Below are positions 45,270 through 56,404 of a stretch of DNA of 64,000 nt, one piece after another. Source of the DNA: Siphonodentalium dalli. Lineage: Eukaryota > Mollusca > Scaphopoda > Gadilida > Siphonodentaliidae. The position numbers and the translations under genes were made by a program. How positions within the stretch are numbered: position 1 is the stretch's first letter; every line of letters begins with the position of its first letter. The notes under the pieces were generated by a model. The model ran no database searches. It was not told where the DNA came from and was given only the letters and a program-made list of their open reading frames with translations. The stretch is from assembly GCA_032622095.1 (NCBI GenBank), contig CP136066.1, positions 227,360,961 through 227,424,960 on the forward strand, written 5' to 3'.

Positions 45270-47500
45270 CAATGTTTTTTTCTTCCGAATTTCGGGAAAA
45301 AGGAGGCTCCCATCTAGAGGTCACCCCGAAGATCCATATGAACTTTGGTGACGATTGGATAAGAACTGTGACTAAAGGATTTATTCATTAAATGAGTAAA
45401 ATCCAAGATGGCTGCTGACAGCCATGTTTTTTTCGAAAATGGCTGCCGGTGGCCATGTTTTTCATTAAAAATAGTTCAAATTCGAAAGTTCTCATAGAGG
45501 TGATCCTAAACAAGCATGTAAAGTTTGATAACAATTCTCCAATAAATATGGGACAGAGGGTGTGCTGATGGATTCACACTTGAAATGCAATATGGCTGCT
45601 GGCGGCCATGTTTTTTTAACGAATTTCGGAAGAAAAAAAGGGAGGCTCCCACCTAGAGGTCACCCCGAAGATCCATTTGAAATTTGATGACGATTGAGTG
45701 AGAAATGTGACCTGTAAGTTGTGCTAAAGGATTTAGTCATACCATAAGTAAAATATAAGATGGCCGCTGGCAGCCATGTTTTTTTTAAACATAATTCGAA
45801 AAAAAAGTAAGAACCCATCTAGATGTGACTCGAAGGATCCATATGAAGGTTGGTGATGATAGATTGAGTGATATGGTCTGTATGGTGTGCTATAGAAATT
45901 AGTGATGCAAAGAGTAAAATCCAAAATGGCTGCCGGTGGCCATGTTTTTCATTGAAAATCGTTCAAATTCGAAAGCTGTTCTAGAGGTGATCCTAAACAA
46001 GCATGTAAAGTTTGATAACAATTCTCCAATAAATATGGGACAAAGGGTGTGCTGATGGATTCACATTTGAAATGAAAGATGGCTGCTGGTGGCCATGTTT
46101 TTTAAAACGAATTTCGGGAAAAAAGGGAGACTCCCACCTGGAGGTCACCCCGAAGATCCGTTTGCAATTTGATGACGATTGAGTGAGAAACGTGACCTGC
46201 AAGTTGTGCTAAAGGATTTAGTCATACCATAAGTAAAATATAAGATGGCCGCTGGCAGCCATGTTTTATTTAAACAGAATTCGGAAAAAAATCGTAAGCA
46301 TCTACTAGAGGTCACCCGGAGGATCCATATGTAGTTATATTCTGATGAGTAGGTGATAATCGGATGAGGGATATGCTCTGCAGTGTGTGTTAAAGGATTT
46401 AGCGATGCAACGAGTCAAATCCAAAATGGTTGCGGGCGGTCATGTTTTTCGAAAATAGTTCAAATTCGATAGCTCCCATCTAGAGGTGCTCCCAAGACTC
46501 ATACACCAACTATCGTTGAAATCTGTCAAAGTTTGTTTGAGTTATCGCGTTAACGATCGGGAGCGATCAAAACGCTACAAATAGACAAACTAAGTCCCAT
46601 AACTCTTGCATAAAATAATGGACAAACATGATGTATTGTTGCAACAAACTCATATACCAAATGTGAATGAATCGGTTGACATTTGTTTGAGTTATCGCGC
46701 TAACGGTCTCACGGACGCCCGCCAGTTTTTGAAAAAAACTTCAACAGTCCTGTAACAAATATTGAAAGTGTCAATGACACTCAGCTCAACTTGGGAAGGA
46801 GTTATTTTTTTGTTGAGCAAAGAATAGAATGATAAAGAAGTAGGAAAGTAAACTAGAGGTCACGTCGAAAATCCACACGAAGTTCGGTGATGATCGGATG
46901 AGGGATGTGGTCTGCAGGGTGCGCCACGAAGTTTGGTGATGATCGGATGAGGGGTGTGGTCTGCAGGGTGCGCCACGAAGTTTGGTGATGATCGGATGAG
47001 GGGTGTGGTCTGCAGGGTGCGCCACGAAGTTTGGTGATGATAGGATGAGGGGTGTGGTCTGCAGGGTGCGCCAAAGGATTAATCCTGTATATTTTAAAAT
47101 AAATTCGCCAAAAAATACGGGCTCCAGGGTGTGCCGATGGTTTCTAATGTGAAATCCAAGATGGGTGCTGACGGCCGTGTTTTTTTTAACACATTATGGT
47201 CAAAACAGTAGGCTCCCATCTAGAGGTCACCCCGAAGATCCATATGAAGTTTGGTGATGATCAGATGATGGATGTGGTCTGTAGGGTGTGCCAAAGGATT
47301 TTGTCATGCAACGAGTAAAACCAATATGGCTGCCGGCGGCCATGTTTTTCATCGAAAATCGTTAACATTTTACAGCTCCCATCTACAGGTGTTCTCAATC
47401 GTGCCTGCATAATTAAAAAATGATCCTGCCATAAATACGGGATGTAGGGTGTGCCAATGTATTCAAATTTGAAATCCAAGATGGCTGCTTATCAAAGATC
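45270..47500 (+). repeat. Tandem/dispersed ~300-bp repeat array with 'GGCNGCCATGTTTTT'
   Basis: At least six diverged units, each with 'aagatggctgc.g.cggccatgtttttt', 'tcgaaaa..', 'ctcccatctagaggtcacc', 'cgaagatccatatgaa.tttg.tgatgat' and 'ggatga'. Alternating long and short units give a period of about 300 or 600 bp. No coding frame persists. Confidence 0.75.
46870..47072 (+). repeat. 49-bp minisatellite, four copies
   Basis: Unit GCGCCACGAAGTTTGGTGAT then GATCGGATGAGGGGTGTGGT then CTGCAGGGT, four nearly perfect copies within the larger array. It gives a repetitive minus-strand ORF that is not a gene. Confidence 0.9.
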
Positions 47501-47650
47501 GGATAAGGGACACGGCCTGTAAGACGTGCCGAAGGAAACAGTTGACGCACGATCGACGGACGCCAACCCATGGCAATAGTTCAAACTTTACGTTGTAAAG
47601 TTGAGCTAAAAAGCTTTTAAACCTTCCAGAAATTTTGCGAAAACCCTGTG

Positions 47651-47764
47651 CCATTGCCTTCTTTTGATTGTGCGAGTTTCGCATAAATAAGAGAATACAT
47701 TGACCTAATAATATTTACCCTGACATTGTATGGGAGACTCGCATAGCTAAGAGAATGCACGGCA
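47651..47764. mobile_element. Pair of diverged FB-tip hairpins
   Basis: CCATTGCCTTCTTTTGATTG pairs with a degraded complement ending ACATTGACC (47651-47703). A second partial copy with 'gagactcgcata..aagagaatgca' follows (47722-47764). Preceded by CCCTGTG, as in the 13-kb copies. Confidence 0.6.
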
Positions 47765-47873
47765 ACAGTGGCTTTAATGCTGCACCAACGCGGCTCCCGT
47801 CGTGAAAGTGTTAACATGTAAAACTATATGATATAAAATAAACTTTCTTGAACAAAATTAAAGGCCCACTTAA

Positions 47874-48110
47874 AGGTACTCAATTCGATTCGATGGTCCC
47901 CATATTATCAGATTCCAACAACAACAACAACAGCATTTTTGAAATGCCGCTTCAGTTATCATAATCGATTAATTGCCCAAAAATAATGTTAAACACAGTC
48001 AACTATACTAAAGTGTACAATTGCCAAAAACCTGTTATTTATCAACATTTTGTTCAACGAAATTTGGCCGGTTTGTCAAATATCTAAGACCAAACGCAAC
48101 TTTATTTTAG
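47874..48110. mobile_element. TTAA MITE copy
   Basis: AGGTACTCAATTCG after TTAA (47870-47873), (CAA)n and 'tatcaacattttgttcaacgaaat', as in the intron-2 and intron-4 copies. The right end is not defined. Confidence 0.6.
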
Positions 48111-48115
48111 AGTCA

Positions 48116-48250
48116 AGATAAGATAAGACAGATACATTTTTATTTAAAAGAGATAAAAACATTATACAAGCATATGCTCTGACGAGATTTTGACCGACTA
48201 TAAAACAATAACATATATAAACATTTAAATATTATATCAATGTTATACAA
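48116..48250 (-). mobile_element. SINE/LINE-tail-like fragment, reverse
   Basis: Reading on the minus strand it ends CTTATCTTATCTTGAC, the same tail type as the FB2 insertion at 10594-10838. Confidence 0.4.
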
Positions 48251-49894
48251 GTTAAAATAAGTTATCCAAGTTAAAATACCCAAGTGGAAGTTAGTTATAA
48301 CAGTTAACATTTTGATGTATCGAGTAATAAAATTACTCTTTTATTTAAAAATAACACCAGAAAAATCAGTAATTTAATTTAATTTGCCACTTCCAGTAAT
48401 GAAAGAGAAAAGGACATTATAATTTGCTTGAATTTCATGTTTCTGAGGTTTTGGAATGCTTTCAACATACGGTTAGCCAAAAATGATTTCCTGTAATAAT
48501 AATATAGATAACATATTAGTGGTTGTATTATTTACTTGTATTTGAGAATTTATAGTTAAAACGGTTAAAATCGTCCGTCCCGCCCACCTGTAGACTGCAT
48601 GGTTACTGTTACTACGCACCACAAGCCATATCAATTTCGCTATCGCTTCAGTGCTAAAATGGCTTCCGACGAGAAAGGACTGTGTTGTTAAACGTCATGT
48701 AACACGATAATATAGCTTCTTTCTGAATATCACGATTTTCAAGATACCTGTGTGTGTATATATGCATCTTGTAAAAGTGACTGTCGTTAGATATAAACAA
48801 AAATAGAACCAGTTTTTAAACAAAAAAACCAGGTGTGATTATTAGGCCCCTTCCGATAACCAACAAAGATAGATGTTTACGTTGAATCAAACTGTAAATG
48901 AAGCCATTATGAAACTTCAATATCAAATAGCAAATTTAATATCGAAGCTATGCTAATGGTTCACACCTTGATGAAATAAACCAAACGGAGGTGTACATGT
49001 GGTAATTAATCTATAACCCCTCTTTTGTCGAAATAAATATAACGATACCACGAGATCAGACCGGATGCAAAGGATTATCAAATAATGGCCTTTTAAAATT
49101 CCACATCCTATTTTGCCGTCACTAAAGTACATTAAAGAAAACGCCGACTATCATGGAGTCAGTTACATGTTGCCATGAGGCAATAATGGCACAAAGTGAA
49201 CTTGTTCGGTGAAGGTTGCGTGTATACACCGCGAAGCACGTGCAATGTGTGAAATTTCGTGTAATTCTCTTGGAAAACATCTGTTGATTCTCACTTACAC
49301 GTACATTGTCGCATTAATATGGAGGAATCTTCAGATTCTCAAATGGATTCAGTAAAACGTTCGCAGGAGATCCCACAGGTTAGTGTGAATAGCAGACATT
49401 TGAACTCAATATTACCACGGTGTTATAACAGCAAAAAATGTATACATTTATAACGAAGAACACTTAACATAAAACACATACTCGCGGCACAATTAATATC
49501 CATAACGCATCATAAATCATGACTACTATTTCCACGTTTTAGTTTGAAATCTGTTATATATAAATATTGAAATTTAAATAACACTAGGATCCGAGTGTGG
49601 TCGTTGGCATTGTTTAATCCAGCGTAAACAGATGTCTTAGTTACTTTTTTATTTAGGAAACCGAACTAAAACATGTACAAATATCGTTCGTCTACCGGAC
49701 ATGTTCCACATGTTCATTTAAACGCCATTTTAGCTTTTTAACACTTATTTTGCTCTCGTGTTCGTAAATTCCCTATGGCTTACAATGTTAAGGAACCGCT
49801 GTGGTGTGATTCATATCACTAGGCTGGCACATGTCGCTTCCGGGTTTAAGCTATTGGCTCATTGGCTATAATAGAAATTGGGGCGGTACCAACG
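48251..49894. other. Noncoding, includes first copy of a duplicated segment
   Basis: 48270-48575 is nearly identical to 50740-51050 ('aagtggaagttagtt', 'cacttccagtaatgaaagag'). The remainder to 49894 is AT-rich with no supported gene. An ATG at 49319 starts a short peptide (MEESSDSQMDSVKRSQEIPQ) followed by a donor-like GTTAGTG; it could be a first coding exon but has no support. Confidence 0.45.
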
Positions 49895-50050
49895 GATATG
49901 TCCATAGTCCAGAGACTCCCAAACCTACTGCAAGCATATATTATATATCAGAAAAACAACACATATGCCAATACGGGCACGTTATCCACCTTCATCCGCA
50001 ATTTGGTCCCATAGCGTCGGCTCGTCGACATTTTGCCAGGCCGCCAAAAA

Positions 50051-50730
50051 GTACGGACCCTGGCTGATACGGACCCCGGCTGATACGGACCCCGGCTTAT
50101 ACGGACCCTGGCTTATACGGACCCCGGCTTATACGGACCCTGGCTGATACGGACCCTGGCTGATGCGGACCCTGGCTGATGCGGACCCTGGCTGATTCGG
50201 ACCCTGGCTGGACACGGACCCTGGCTCTTACGGACCCTGGCTGATACGGACGCTGGCTGACACTGAACCAGACTCTTACGGACCCTGGCTGATACGGACC
50301 CTGGTTGATACGGACACCCGCTGATACGGACCCTGTCTGATACGGACCCTGAGTAATACGGACCCTGGCTTTTTCGGTCCCCAGACTGATACGGACCCTG
50401 ACTCTTACGGACCCCGGCTGATATGGACCCTGGCTGATACGACCCTGGCTCAAACGGACCCTGTCTGATACGGACCCCAGCTGATACGGATCCTGGCTGT
50501 TACGGACCCTGGCTAATACGGACCCTGGCTGATACGGACCGTGGCTGATACGGATCCTGGCTTATGCGGATCCTGACTCTTACGGACACTGGCTGATACG
50601 GACCCTGACTGATACGGACCCCTGCTCTTTCGGACCCTGGCTGATACGGACCCTGACTGATACGGACCTGACTATTACGGACCCTGGCTGATACGGATTC
50701 TGTCTGATACGGATTATGTCTGATACGGAA
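50051..50730 (+). repeat. 16-bp minisatellite array 1, ~42 copies
   Basis: Unit GATACGGACCCTGGCT with many point variants (CTCTTACGG, GATGCGG, GATTCGG). Three units equal 16 codons, so spurious repetitive ORFs arise on both strands. Confidence 0.95.
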
Positions 50731-51255
50731 TATACAGTTTTATCCTAGTTAAAATACCTAAGTGGAAGTTAGTTGTAACAGTTAACATTTTGATGTATCG
50801 AGTAATAAAATTACGTTTTATTTAAATATAGCACCAGATAAATCAGTAATTAAATTTAATTTGTCACTTCCAGTAATGAAAGAGAAAAGGACATTATAAT
50901 TTGCTTGAATTTCATGTTTCTGAGGTTTTGGAATACTTTCAACATACGGTTAGCCAAAAATGATTTGCTGTAATAATACTATAGATAACATATTAGTGGT
51001 TGTATTATTTACCTATATTTGATAGTTTAGATTTAAAACAGTTAAATCGGCTGGTTTTGGGTGTATATAGGCTCTGTAATGCTTCCATTGGCTTTTTGTC
51101 ACCAATCTAGTAGTCCAGAGACTCCCAAACCCACTGCAAGCATATATTATATATCAGAAAAACAACAAATATGCCACTACCGCACGTTGTCCATCTTCAT
51201 CCGCAATTTGGTCCCATAGCGTCCGCTCGTCGACATTTTGCCAGGCCGCCCAAAA

Positions 51256-51845
51256 GTACGGACCCTGGCTGATACGGACCCTGGCTGATACGGACCCCGG
51301 CTTATACGGATCCTGGCTTATACGGACCCCGGATTATACGGACCCTGGCTGATACGGACCCTGGCTGATACGGACCCTTGATGACGGACCCTGGCTGATT
51401 CGGACCCTGGCTGGACACGGACACTGGCTATTACGGACCCTGGCTGATACGGACCCTGGCTGACACTGAACCCGACTCTTACGGACCCTGGCTGATACGG
51501 ACCTTGGTTGATACGGACACCCGCTGATACGGACCCTGAGTAATACGGACCCTGACTTTTAGGTCCACAGACCCTGGCTGATACGGACCCTGACTCTTAC
51601 GGACCCCGGCTGATATGTACCCTGGCTGATACGGACCCTGGTTGATACGGACTCTGTCTAATACGGACCCCAGCTGATACGGATCCTGGCTGATGCGGAC
51701 CCTGGCTAATACGGACCCTGGCTGATACGAACCCTGGCTGATACGGACACTGGCTGATACGGAACCTGGCTGATGCGGATCTTGACTCTTACGGACCCTG
51801 GCTGATACGGATTATGTATGATACGGATTATGTCTGATACGGAAC
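51256..51845 (+). repeat. 16-bp minisatellite array 2, ~36 copies
   Basis: Same unit and a similar order of variants as array 1 (for example 'tggacacgga', 'gacactgaac', 'acccgctgatac' occur in the same sequence), so the arrays arose by duplication of a whole array. Copy number then diverged. Confidence 0.95.
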
Positions 51846-52052
51846 TCCTGTTAAAATATACAGTTTTATTTATATTTTCCTTTATTTAATTAAGTGTAGG
51901 ATAATGGCTGAAACTGTACAATATTTCAGGCAATGGATCGATCGAGGCCGTGATGCATTTCGTTGATGTTATGGCTTGAGAACAACATTTATTGAGTCGT
52001 GTTCATGCCACGTGTTCGTGTTTATTGTTGCATGTTTCGTGCATTAACTATG

Positions 52053-52138
52053 TGATATTATTAGATCAAAGTAATACTCCCTGTCACTAACTCTGATATT
52101 ATTAGATTAAAGTAATACACCCTGTCACTAACTCGCGG
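52053..52138 (+). repeat. ~44-bp direct duplication
   Basis: Two copies of 'gatattattagatyaaagtaatacwccctgtcactaact'. Confidence 0.8.
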
Positions 52139-52158
52139 TCATATTGGATCCACAAGAC

Positions 52159-52310
52159 CCGGTTCCGTGGTTTTAGTGCTACAGGTCAAAATTCTGGAGT
52201 AGCATTCCACATATGGAAGTCATGAATTATTATTATTATCATTATGACTTCCATATATGGAAATGCTACTCCAGAACTTTGACCGGTATCACTAAAACCA
52301 CGGAGCCGGG
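52159..52310. mobile_element. ~150-bp palindromic MITE
   Basis: Arms of about 65 bp: GGTTCCGTGGTTTTAGTG, 'tctggagtagcatt' and 'atatggaagtcat' pair with their complements around an (ATT)n loop. A shorter piece ('aaaccacggaacgg') follows at 52327. Confidence 0.8.
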
Positions 52311-52398
52311 GTTGGATGAATCTCTGAAACCACGGAACGGAGGTGGATGAATACAATACGGCCGCGCCTCAGTGATCTCGCTTATAGCATATTAATCT

Positions 52399-52505
52399 GC
52401 GCTTTGCCTCACGCTGTCTGAGGTGACTATTGGTAAGATAGATAACTCTGGCTTTGCCTCACGCTGTCTGAGGTGACTATTGGTACGATAGATAACTCTG
52501 GCAGA
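52399..52505 (+). repeat. ~53-bp direct duplication
   Basis: Two copies of GCTTTGCCTCACGCTGTCTG, 'aggtgactattggtamgatagataactctgg'. Confidence 0.85.
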
Positions 52506-53197
52506 GATTGGGTCACACCGTAACAAAACCAACTGTTTCACACATCACTGCATTCATTGGCGATCATGCAAATATTAGAAGATTCCGAAAGAAGAATAGC
52601 GGTAGGCGAAGGGACACGTTTCCATACTGTTGTTTTTTTTATCTCAAATATTATTTAAAAATAAAATAATGTGAATGTTCTGTGCATGGTGAATTGAACT
52701 CGGTATAGTTTTAATACTTTGACCGAATGGCAACCAGCATCATCATACCAGATGTGTTGTCCCTCTCATCTATTGAATATAGGCCAGTTGCAAATAATAA
52801 GTTATCTGAAAACTAATTAATTTATAGCTGTTAACATATATTTGTCGTATCGCTACATGCATACATATAATGAGTGTATTGTGAGCAATAATTCGGAGCA
52901 CATATAGATGTATTTACTGACGTTGTTCCATCTATCCAGACTATATCTAAAACTAGTTTTGTATGTCAGTCAAATGATATATTAATTTATATTGTCTGTG
53001 GATCTCTGCTATGTGATGCAGATTTAAACAATTTTAAGTCATTTGTAAATAGTGTCATTTTCTGTGGGGTGAATACAACAGACCTCGTTTCTGCTGAACA
53101 TGCACTCCGCAGCAGTATTAGACAATAGCAGAACTTTAATTTCGATGTCGAAATGATTCCACTGACCGTCACACACAACACACACAAAGTAGTATAT

Positions 53198-55300
53198 TCA
53201 CGATTCGCCGACAAACACAATAATTTTCTCTGATTGCGTACTGGAGCTCACAACCAGTTTTTTAGATTGTCCGTCATATGATAACTCGCACGGGTTCACG
53301 ATACCATTCTCCTGATCGAGTACAGTTCTCTTGTATATCCCATGGCTATCCAGCTCGACCACAGAATCACCGCATGCTACGAACACGGACTCCTTCACAA
53401 CACATATACCTTGTGGCCAAACAATCTCTCGGTTTCTCACTTCAGTGATTAATTTGAGGTCCGCGGAGAGGAGGAATATTCTGCCCGCAGCTCTATCTGA
53501 CACCAGAATTCGATCTCCATCCGATGTTATGGCCAGGCCCCTGGGGTTCATAATGTTGCACGATAATTCATGGGTAAGATGTCCGGTTTCCGATAATCGA
53601 CACACACGCTTATTGTCGTGAAAAGGGATTGAAGGGAATGTGACGATTAGGTCATGATCTGTGCAGACGATGCCAACACATATCTCCTTTGTGGGAATCT
53701 TACGCATAAGATATAGATCCTTCAGCCTATACACCCTAATGGTTCGATCATTAGCAGCCGCAAAGATCTCATCACCTCGAACGAACATGTCATAGATCGT
53801 CGTTTTTGTCTTCTCTGTTACTAAAATCCGTCCATTTTCATCAACTTTTGATATCCTGCAAGGTCCAGTCGCAGCAATACGTATATAAAGTCTAGCTGCC
53901 GACCGAGCAAAGCGAACAGTTCGACTCGATCCCCGATGAGAGAACCTCGTAACCTCTCTAAACGAATCCGGTGCGGGATTATCCCCCTTGACAATTTCTC
54001 TAAACGAATCATGTGCGTGGTTACCCCCCCTGGTAATATCTCTAAACGAACCAGGTGCGTTATTATCCCGCGCGTCTCCTGGCCCAGAATAACTCGAATG
54101 CACATCGTTATCCTTATCTACACGAACCTTCCAACATGCCTGCTGAGGTGAGGCTGGACGATCGGAATTCTTATCTACATTAACCTTCCAACATGCCTGC
54201 TGAGGTGAGGCTGGACGTGAGGCGGGACGATCGGAATTCTTATCTGCACGAACCTTCCAACTTGCCTGCTGACGTGAGGTGGGACGATCGGAATTCTGAT
54301 CTACATTAACCTTCCAACTTGCATGCTGAGGTGAGGTGGGACGATCGGAATTATTATCTGCACGAACCTTCCAACTTACCAGATGAGGTGAGGCGGGACG
54401 ATCGGAATTCTTATCTGCACGAACCTTCCAACTTGCATGCTGAGGTGAGGCGGGACGATCGGAATTCTTATCTGCACGAACCTTCCAACTTGCCTGCTGA
54501 GGTGAGGTGGGACGATCGGAATTCTTATCTACATTAACCTTCCAACTTGCCTGCTGAGGTGAGGCGGGACGATCGCAATTCGAAGTTTTTGAACAGCCTT
54601 CTGGTGATTTTCCTATAGCGTCAGTCACAGCTTTTAGCTGGTTAGCCAGTTGTTCATTGATGGTTCGGTCATCCTGAATGAATATAGAGATATGATAATC
54701 ATTACTGACACAATCATCGTGTGATTCCATCTGTGCCAACCCCTCCTGAAGTTCCATTACTTTTATGTTTAGTTTAAAGAGATCTGTGTGGCCTCCAGAT
54801 GATTTCTGATCTGCATTTCTCGTCTTAGTTTCTTTGTATGTGTCGTCGATATTGACTGTTTCATTAAGCTCTGCTAGGAAAACTTCCAGTTCCTCATTTT
54901 TTTGCAGTTGTTCCATTATGGTATCGGTTCGATTGGCAGTTAACGCGCGGATATTTTCGATACCCTGTTGTCGAAAATTCTCGATTGTTGATTGTAGTTG
55001 TTCGAAAAAGTCGGTCACGTGATCAATGGCTTCGTCACGCTGGTGCTGTAAGTCATTGAACTGACCATTTAATGTTGTTTTCGTAGTTTTACAACTCTGC
55101 AAGGCGTTATGGAGTTTTGCAGCCGACGTCTGGAACTCCTGTTGCAAATGACCTGCAGCGTGATCTATGCTCGATACTGAGCAATCCGGATATGTCTTCT
55201 GGTGGCACGACGGGCAGCAATAGAGACCATGAAGTAAACAGAAACCCGGACCAATATTCTTGTGCAATCTGCACTCTCGCTTTTCACTTTTCGAAGACAT
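53198..55300 (-). CDS. B-box / coiled-coil / NHL-repeat protein (TRIM2/3-like, no RING), 700 aa
   Basis: Probably a cytoplasmic scaffold or regulator of the TRIM-NHL type; no partner is known. The start is taken at MSSKSEKRE (ATG at 55300) because a splice acceptor (TTTCCCTTTCAG) ends 12 bp upstream; upstream in-frame codons are intronic. Domains: a B-box type zinc finger at residues 10-47 (C10, H13, C21, H24, C29, C32, C40, H47), a coiled coil at about 50-140, an acidic linker, eight repeats of 19 residues (NSDRPASPQQASWKVRADK) at about 242-395, then a beta-propeller/NHL-like region at about 460-700 (for example PRGLAITSDGDRILVSDRAA, WPQGICVVKESVFVACGDSV). No RING is present, so no ubiquitin-ligase activity is implied. 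Such genes are heavily expanded in molluscs. The coding body is a single exon with no damage. Confidence 0.88.
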   Translation of the reverse strand: MSSKSEKRECRLHKNIGPGFCLLHGLYCCPSCHQKTYPDCSVSSIDHAAGHLQQEFQTSAAKLHNALQSCKTTKTTLNGQFNDLQHQRDEAIDHVTDFFEQLQSTIENFRQQGIENIRALTANRTDTIMEQLQKNEELEVFLAELNETVNIDDTYKETKTRNADQKSSGGHTDLFKLNIKVMELQEGLAQMESHDDCVSNDYHISIFIQDDRTINEQLANQLKAVTDAIGKSPEGCSKTSNCDRPASPQQASWKVNVDKNSDRPTSPQQASWKVRADKNSDRPASPQHASWKVRADKNSDRPASPHLVSWKVRADNNSDRPTSPQHASWKVNVDQNSDRPTSRQQASWKVRADKNSDRPASRPASPQQACWKVNVDKNSDRPASPQQACWKVRVDKDNDVHSSYSGPGDARDNNAPGSFRDITRGGNHAHDSFREIVKGDNPAPDSFREVTRFSHRGSSRTVRFARSAARLYIRIAATGPCRISKVDENGRILVTEKTKTTIYDMFVRGDEIFAAANDRTIRVYRLKDLYLMRKIPTKEICVGIVCTDHDLIVTFPSIPFHDNKRVCRLSETGHLTHELSCNIMNPRGLAITSDGDRILVSDRAAGRIFLLSADLKLITEVRNREIVWPQGICVVKESVFVACGDSVVELDSHGIYKRTVLDQENGIVNPCELSYDGQSKKLVVSSSTQSEKIIVFVGES
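54118..54578 (-). repeat. 57-bp coding minisatellite in the NHL gene
   Basis: Eight units of 57 bp encoding a 19-residue Ser/Pro/basic repeat. Units differ at VNVDK versus VRADK and PQQ versus PQH or PHL. Two short 12-bp (four-residue) insertions duplicate 'RPAS'. The unit is a multiple of three, so copy number can change without frameshift. Confidence 0.9.
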
Positions 55301-55320
55301 CGCTTGTTGCTTCTGAAAGG
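55301..55320 (-). promoter_or_regulatory. Splice acceptor before the NHL-gene coding exon
   Basis: On the minus strand a pyrimidine-rich tract ends TTTCCCTTTCAG at 55313, then AAGCAACAAGCG and ATG. It indicates at least one upstream noncoding exon, which was not located. Confidence 0.6.
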
Positions 55321-55883
55321 GAAATAAAGACCTCAAAATAAGTAAGTTCCCCAGATAGCTGGACTGCACTGTTTCTCAATGATTATGCGTGAGGCCTATC
55401 GTTGTGAAATTGTACATGTATAATCAGTGGAACAATACTAATGAAGTGAGATATTGTTAACCCGCTGGTTGCTGGCATTATCATGCTTGAGTGAGGACCG
55501 TCGGTGTATGGTAGTACTTAGTCGATGTAAACACTATTTATTTCATATATTTCAAAAACAATGCATGGTTAAAAATATGAAGCACGAATAATGGTTGTAT
55601 GGAGGGGATCCCACATCAAGCATAAAGCTTATGGGGGCAGTTTCCAATTAAGAATGATGACATAATATTGTGTAATTGTGTTCATAATAACTTTTAGAAC
55701 ATCGTTGTTGGTATATATATGTTACTCAGCTACTCACAGTGTGGGCTGGATCGATAGATATATCAAAATGAGATTTTTTGGTACTTAGTTCATGAGTCAA
55801 AAACAGTTATGAGGATACAGAACTCATTTAAGGACTCACGAGAATAACAGACAGTCGCGTGTCAGCCATTTATTTGAAACAGG
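55321..55883. other. Upstream region of the NHL gene
   Basis: Likely intron and/or promoter of the minus-strand gene. No exon or promoter motif could be fixed. Confidence 0.35.
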
Positions 55884-56097
55884 ATATCATGTATAAGACG
55901 GGGGGTAACTCCTGTATACCGGCGAACGGCGACGTATTAATCCCGCGTACCGAATATCATTTATAAGACGGGGGATAACTCCTGTATACCGGCTAACGGT
56001 GACGTATTAATCCCGCGCACCGAATATCATTTATAAGACGGGGGATAACTCCTGTATACCGGCTAACGGCGACGTATTAATCCCGCGTACCGAATCA
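55884..56097 (+). repeat. 71-bp repeat, three copies
   Basis: Units contain TATAAGACGGGGGATAACTC, 'ctgtataccggctaacgg' and 'gacgtattaatcccgcgtaccgaat', nearly identical. Confidence 0.9.
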
Positions 56098-56404
56098 AAC
56101 TCCAGGCAGAGTTATCTCCCATCGCTCCACTGAGATACCACTGCCATAATGACATTAATTTGTAAGGAATTCTTACGTGTTTTTAGTTCTTATGTTTTAG
56201 GATTAAAATTGTCTATGTCTGGCTCAGTTCATATTGTTCTTATCAATACCGAAAGAATTACCATTATTGCAAACTTTAAAAAAAAATTGGTGGTCAAAAC
56301 AAGATAATAGGTGACTAAATAGTAGTAAATACAGTTCCGCGACGATATGTAAAAAATAGGTTTATCGTCTGCAAAGTACACTCATTGTGGCAGTGATATA
56401 ATCG

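Larger units (their letters stand above)
49895..51845 (+). repeat. ~1.2-kb segmental tandem duplication
   Basis: The leader 49895-50050 ('agagactcccaaac', 'catccgcaatttggtccc', 'cgacattttgccaggccgcc') recurs at 51112-51255, each followed by a 16-bp array. The tail after array 1 (50735-51050) is a copy of 48270-48575. Confidence 0.85.

Noticed and set aside
50097-50453. 118-codon minus-strand protein of GPYQPGSV-type repeats
   Set aside because: Product of a 16-bp minisatellite (three units are 16 codons); other frames are equally open.
53331-53621. Plus-strand ORFs opposite the NHL gene
   Set aside because: Antisense shadows of the intact minus-strand coding sequence.
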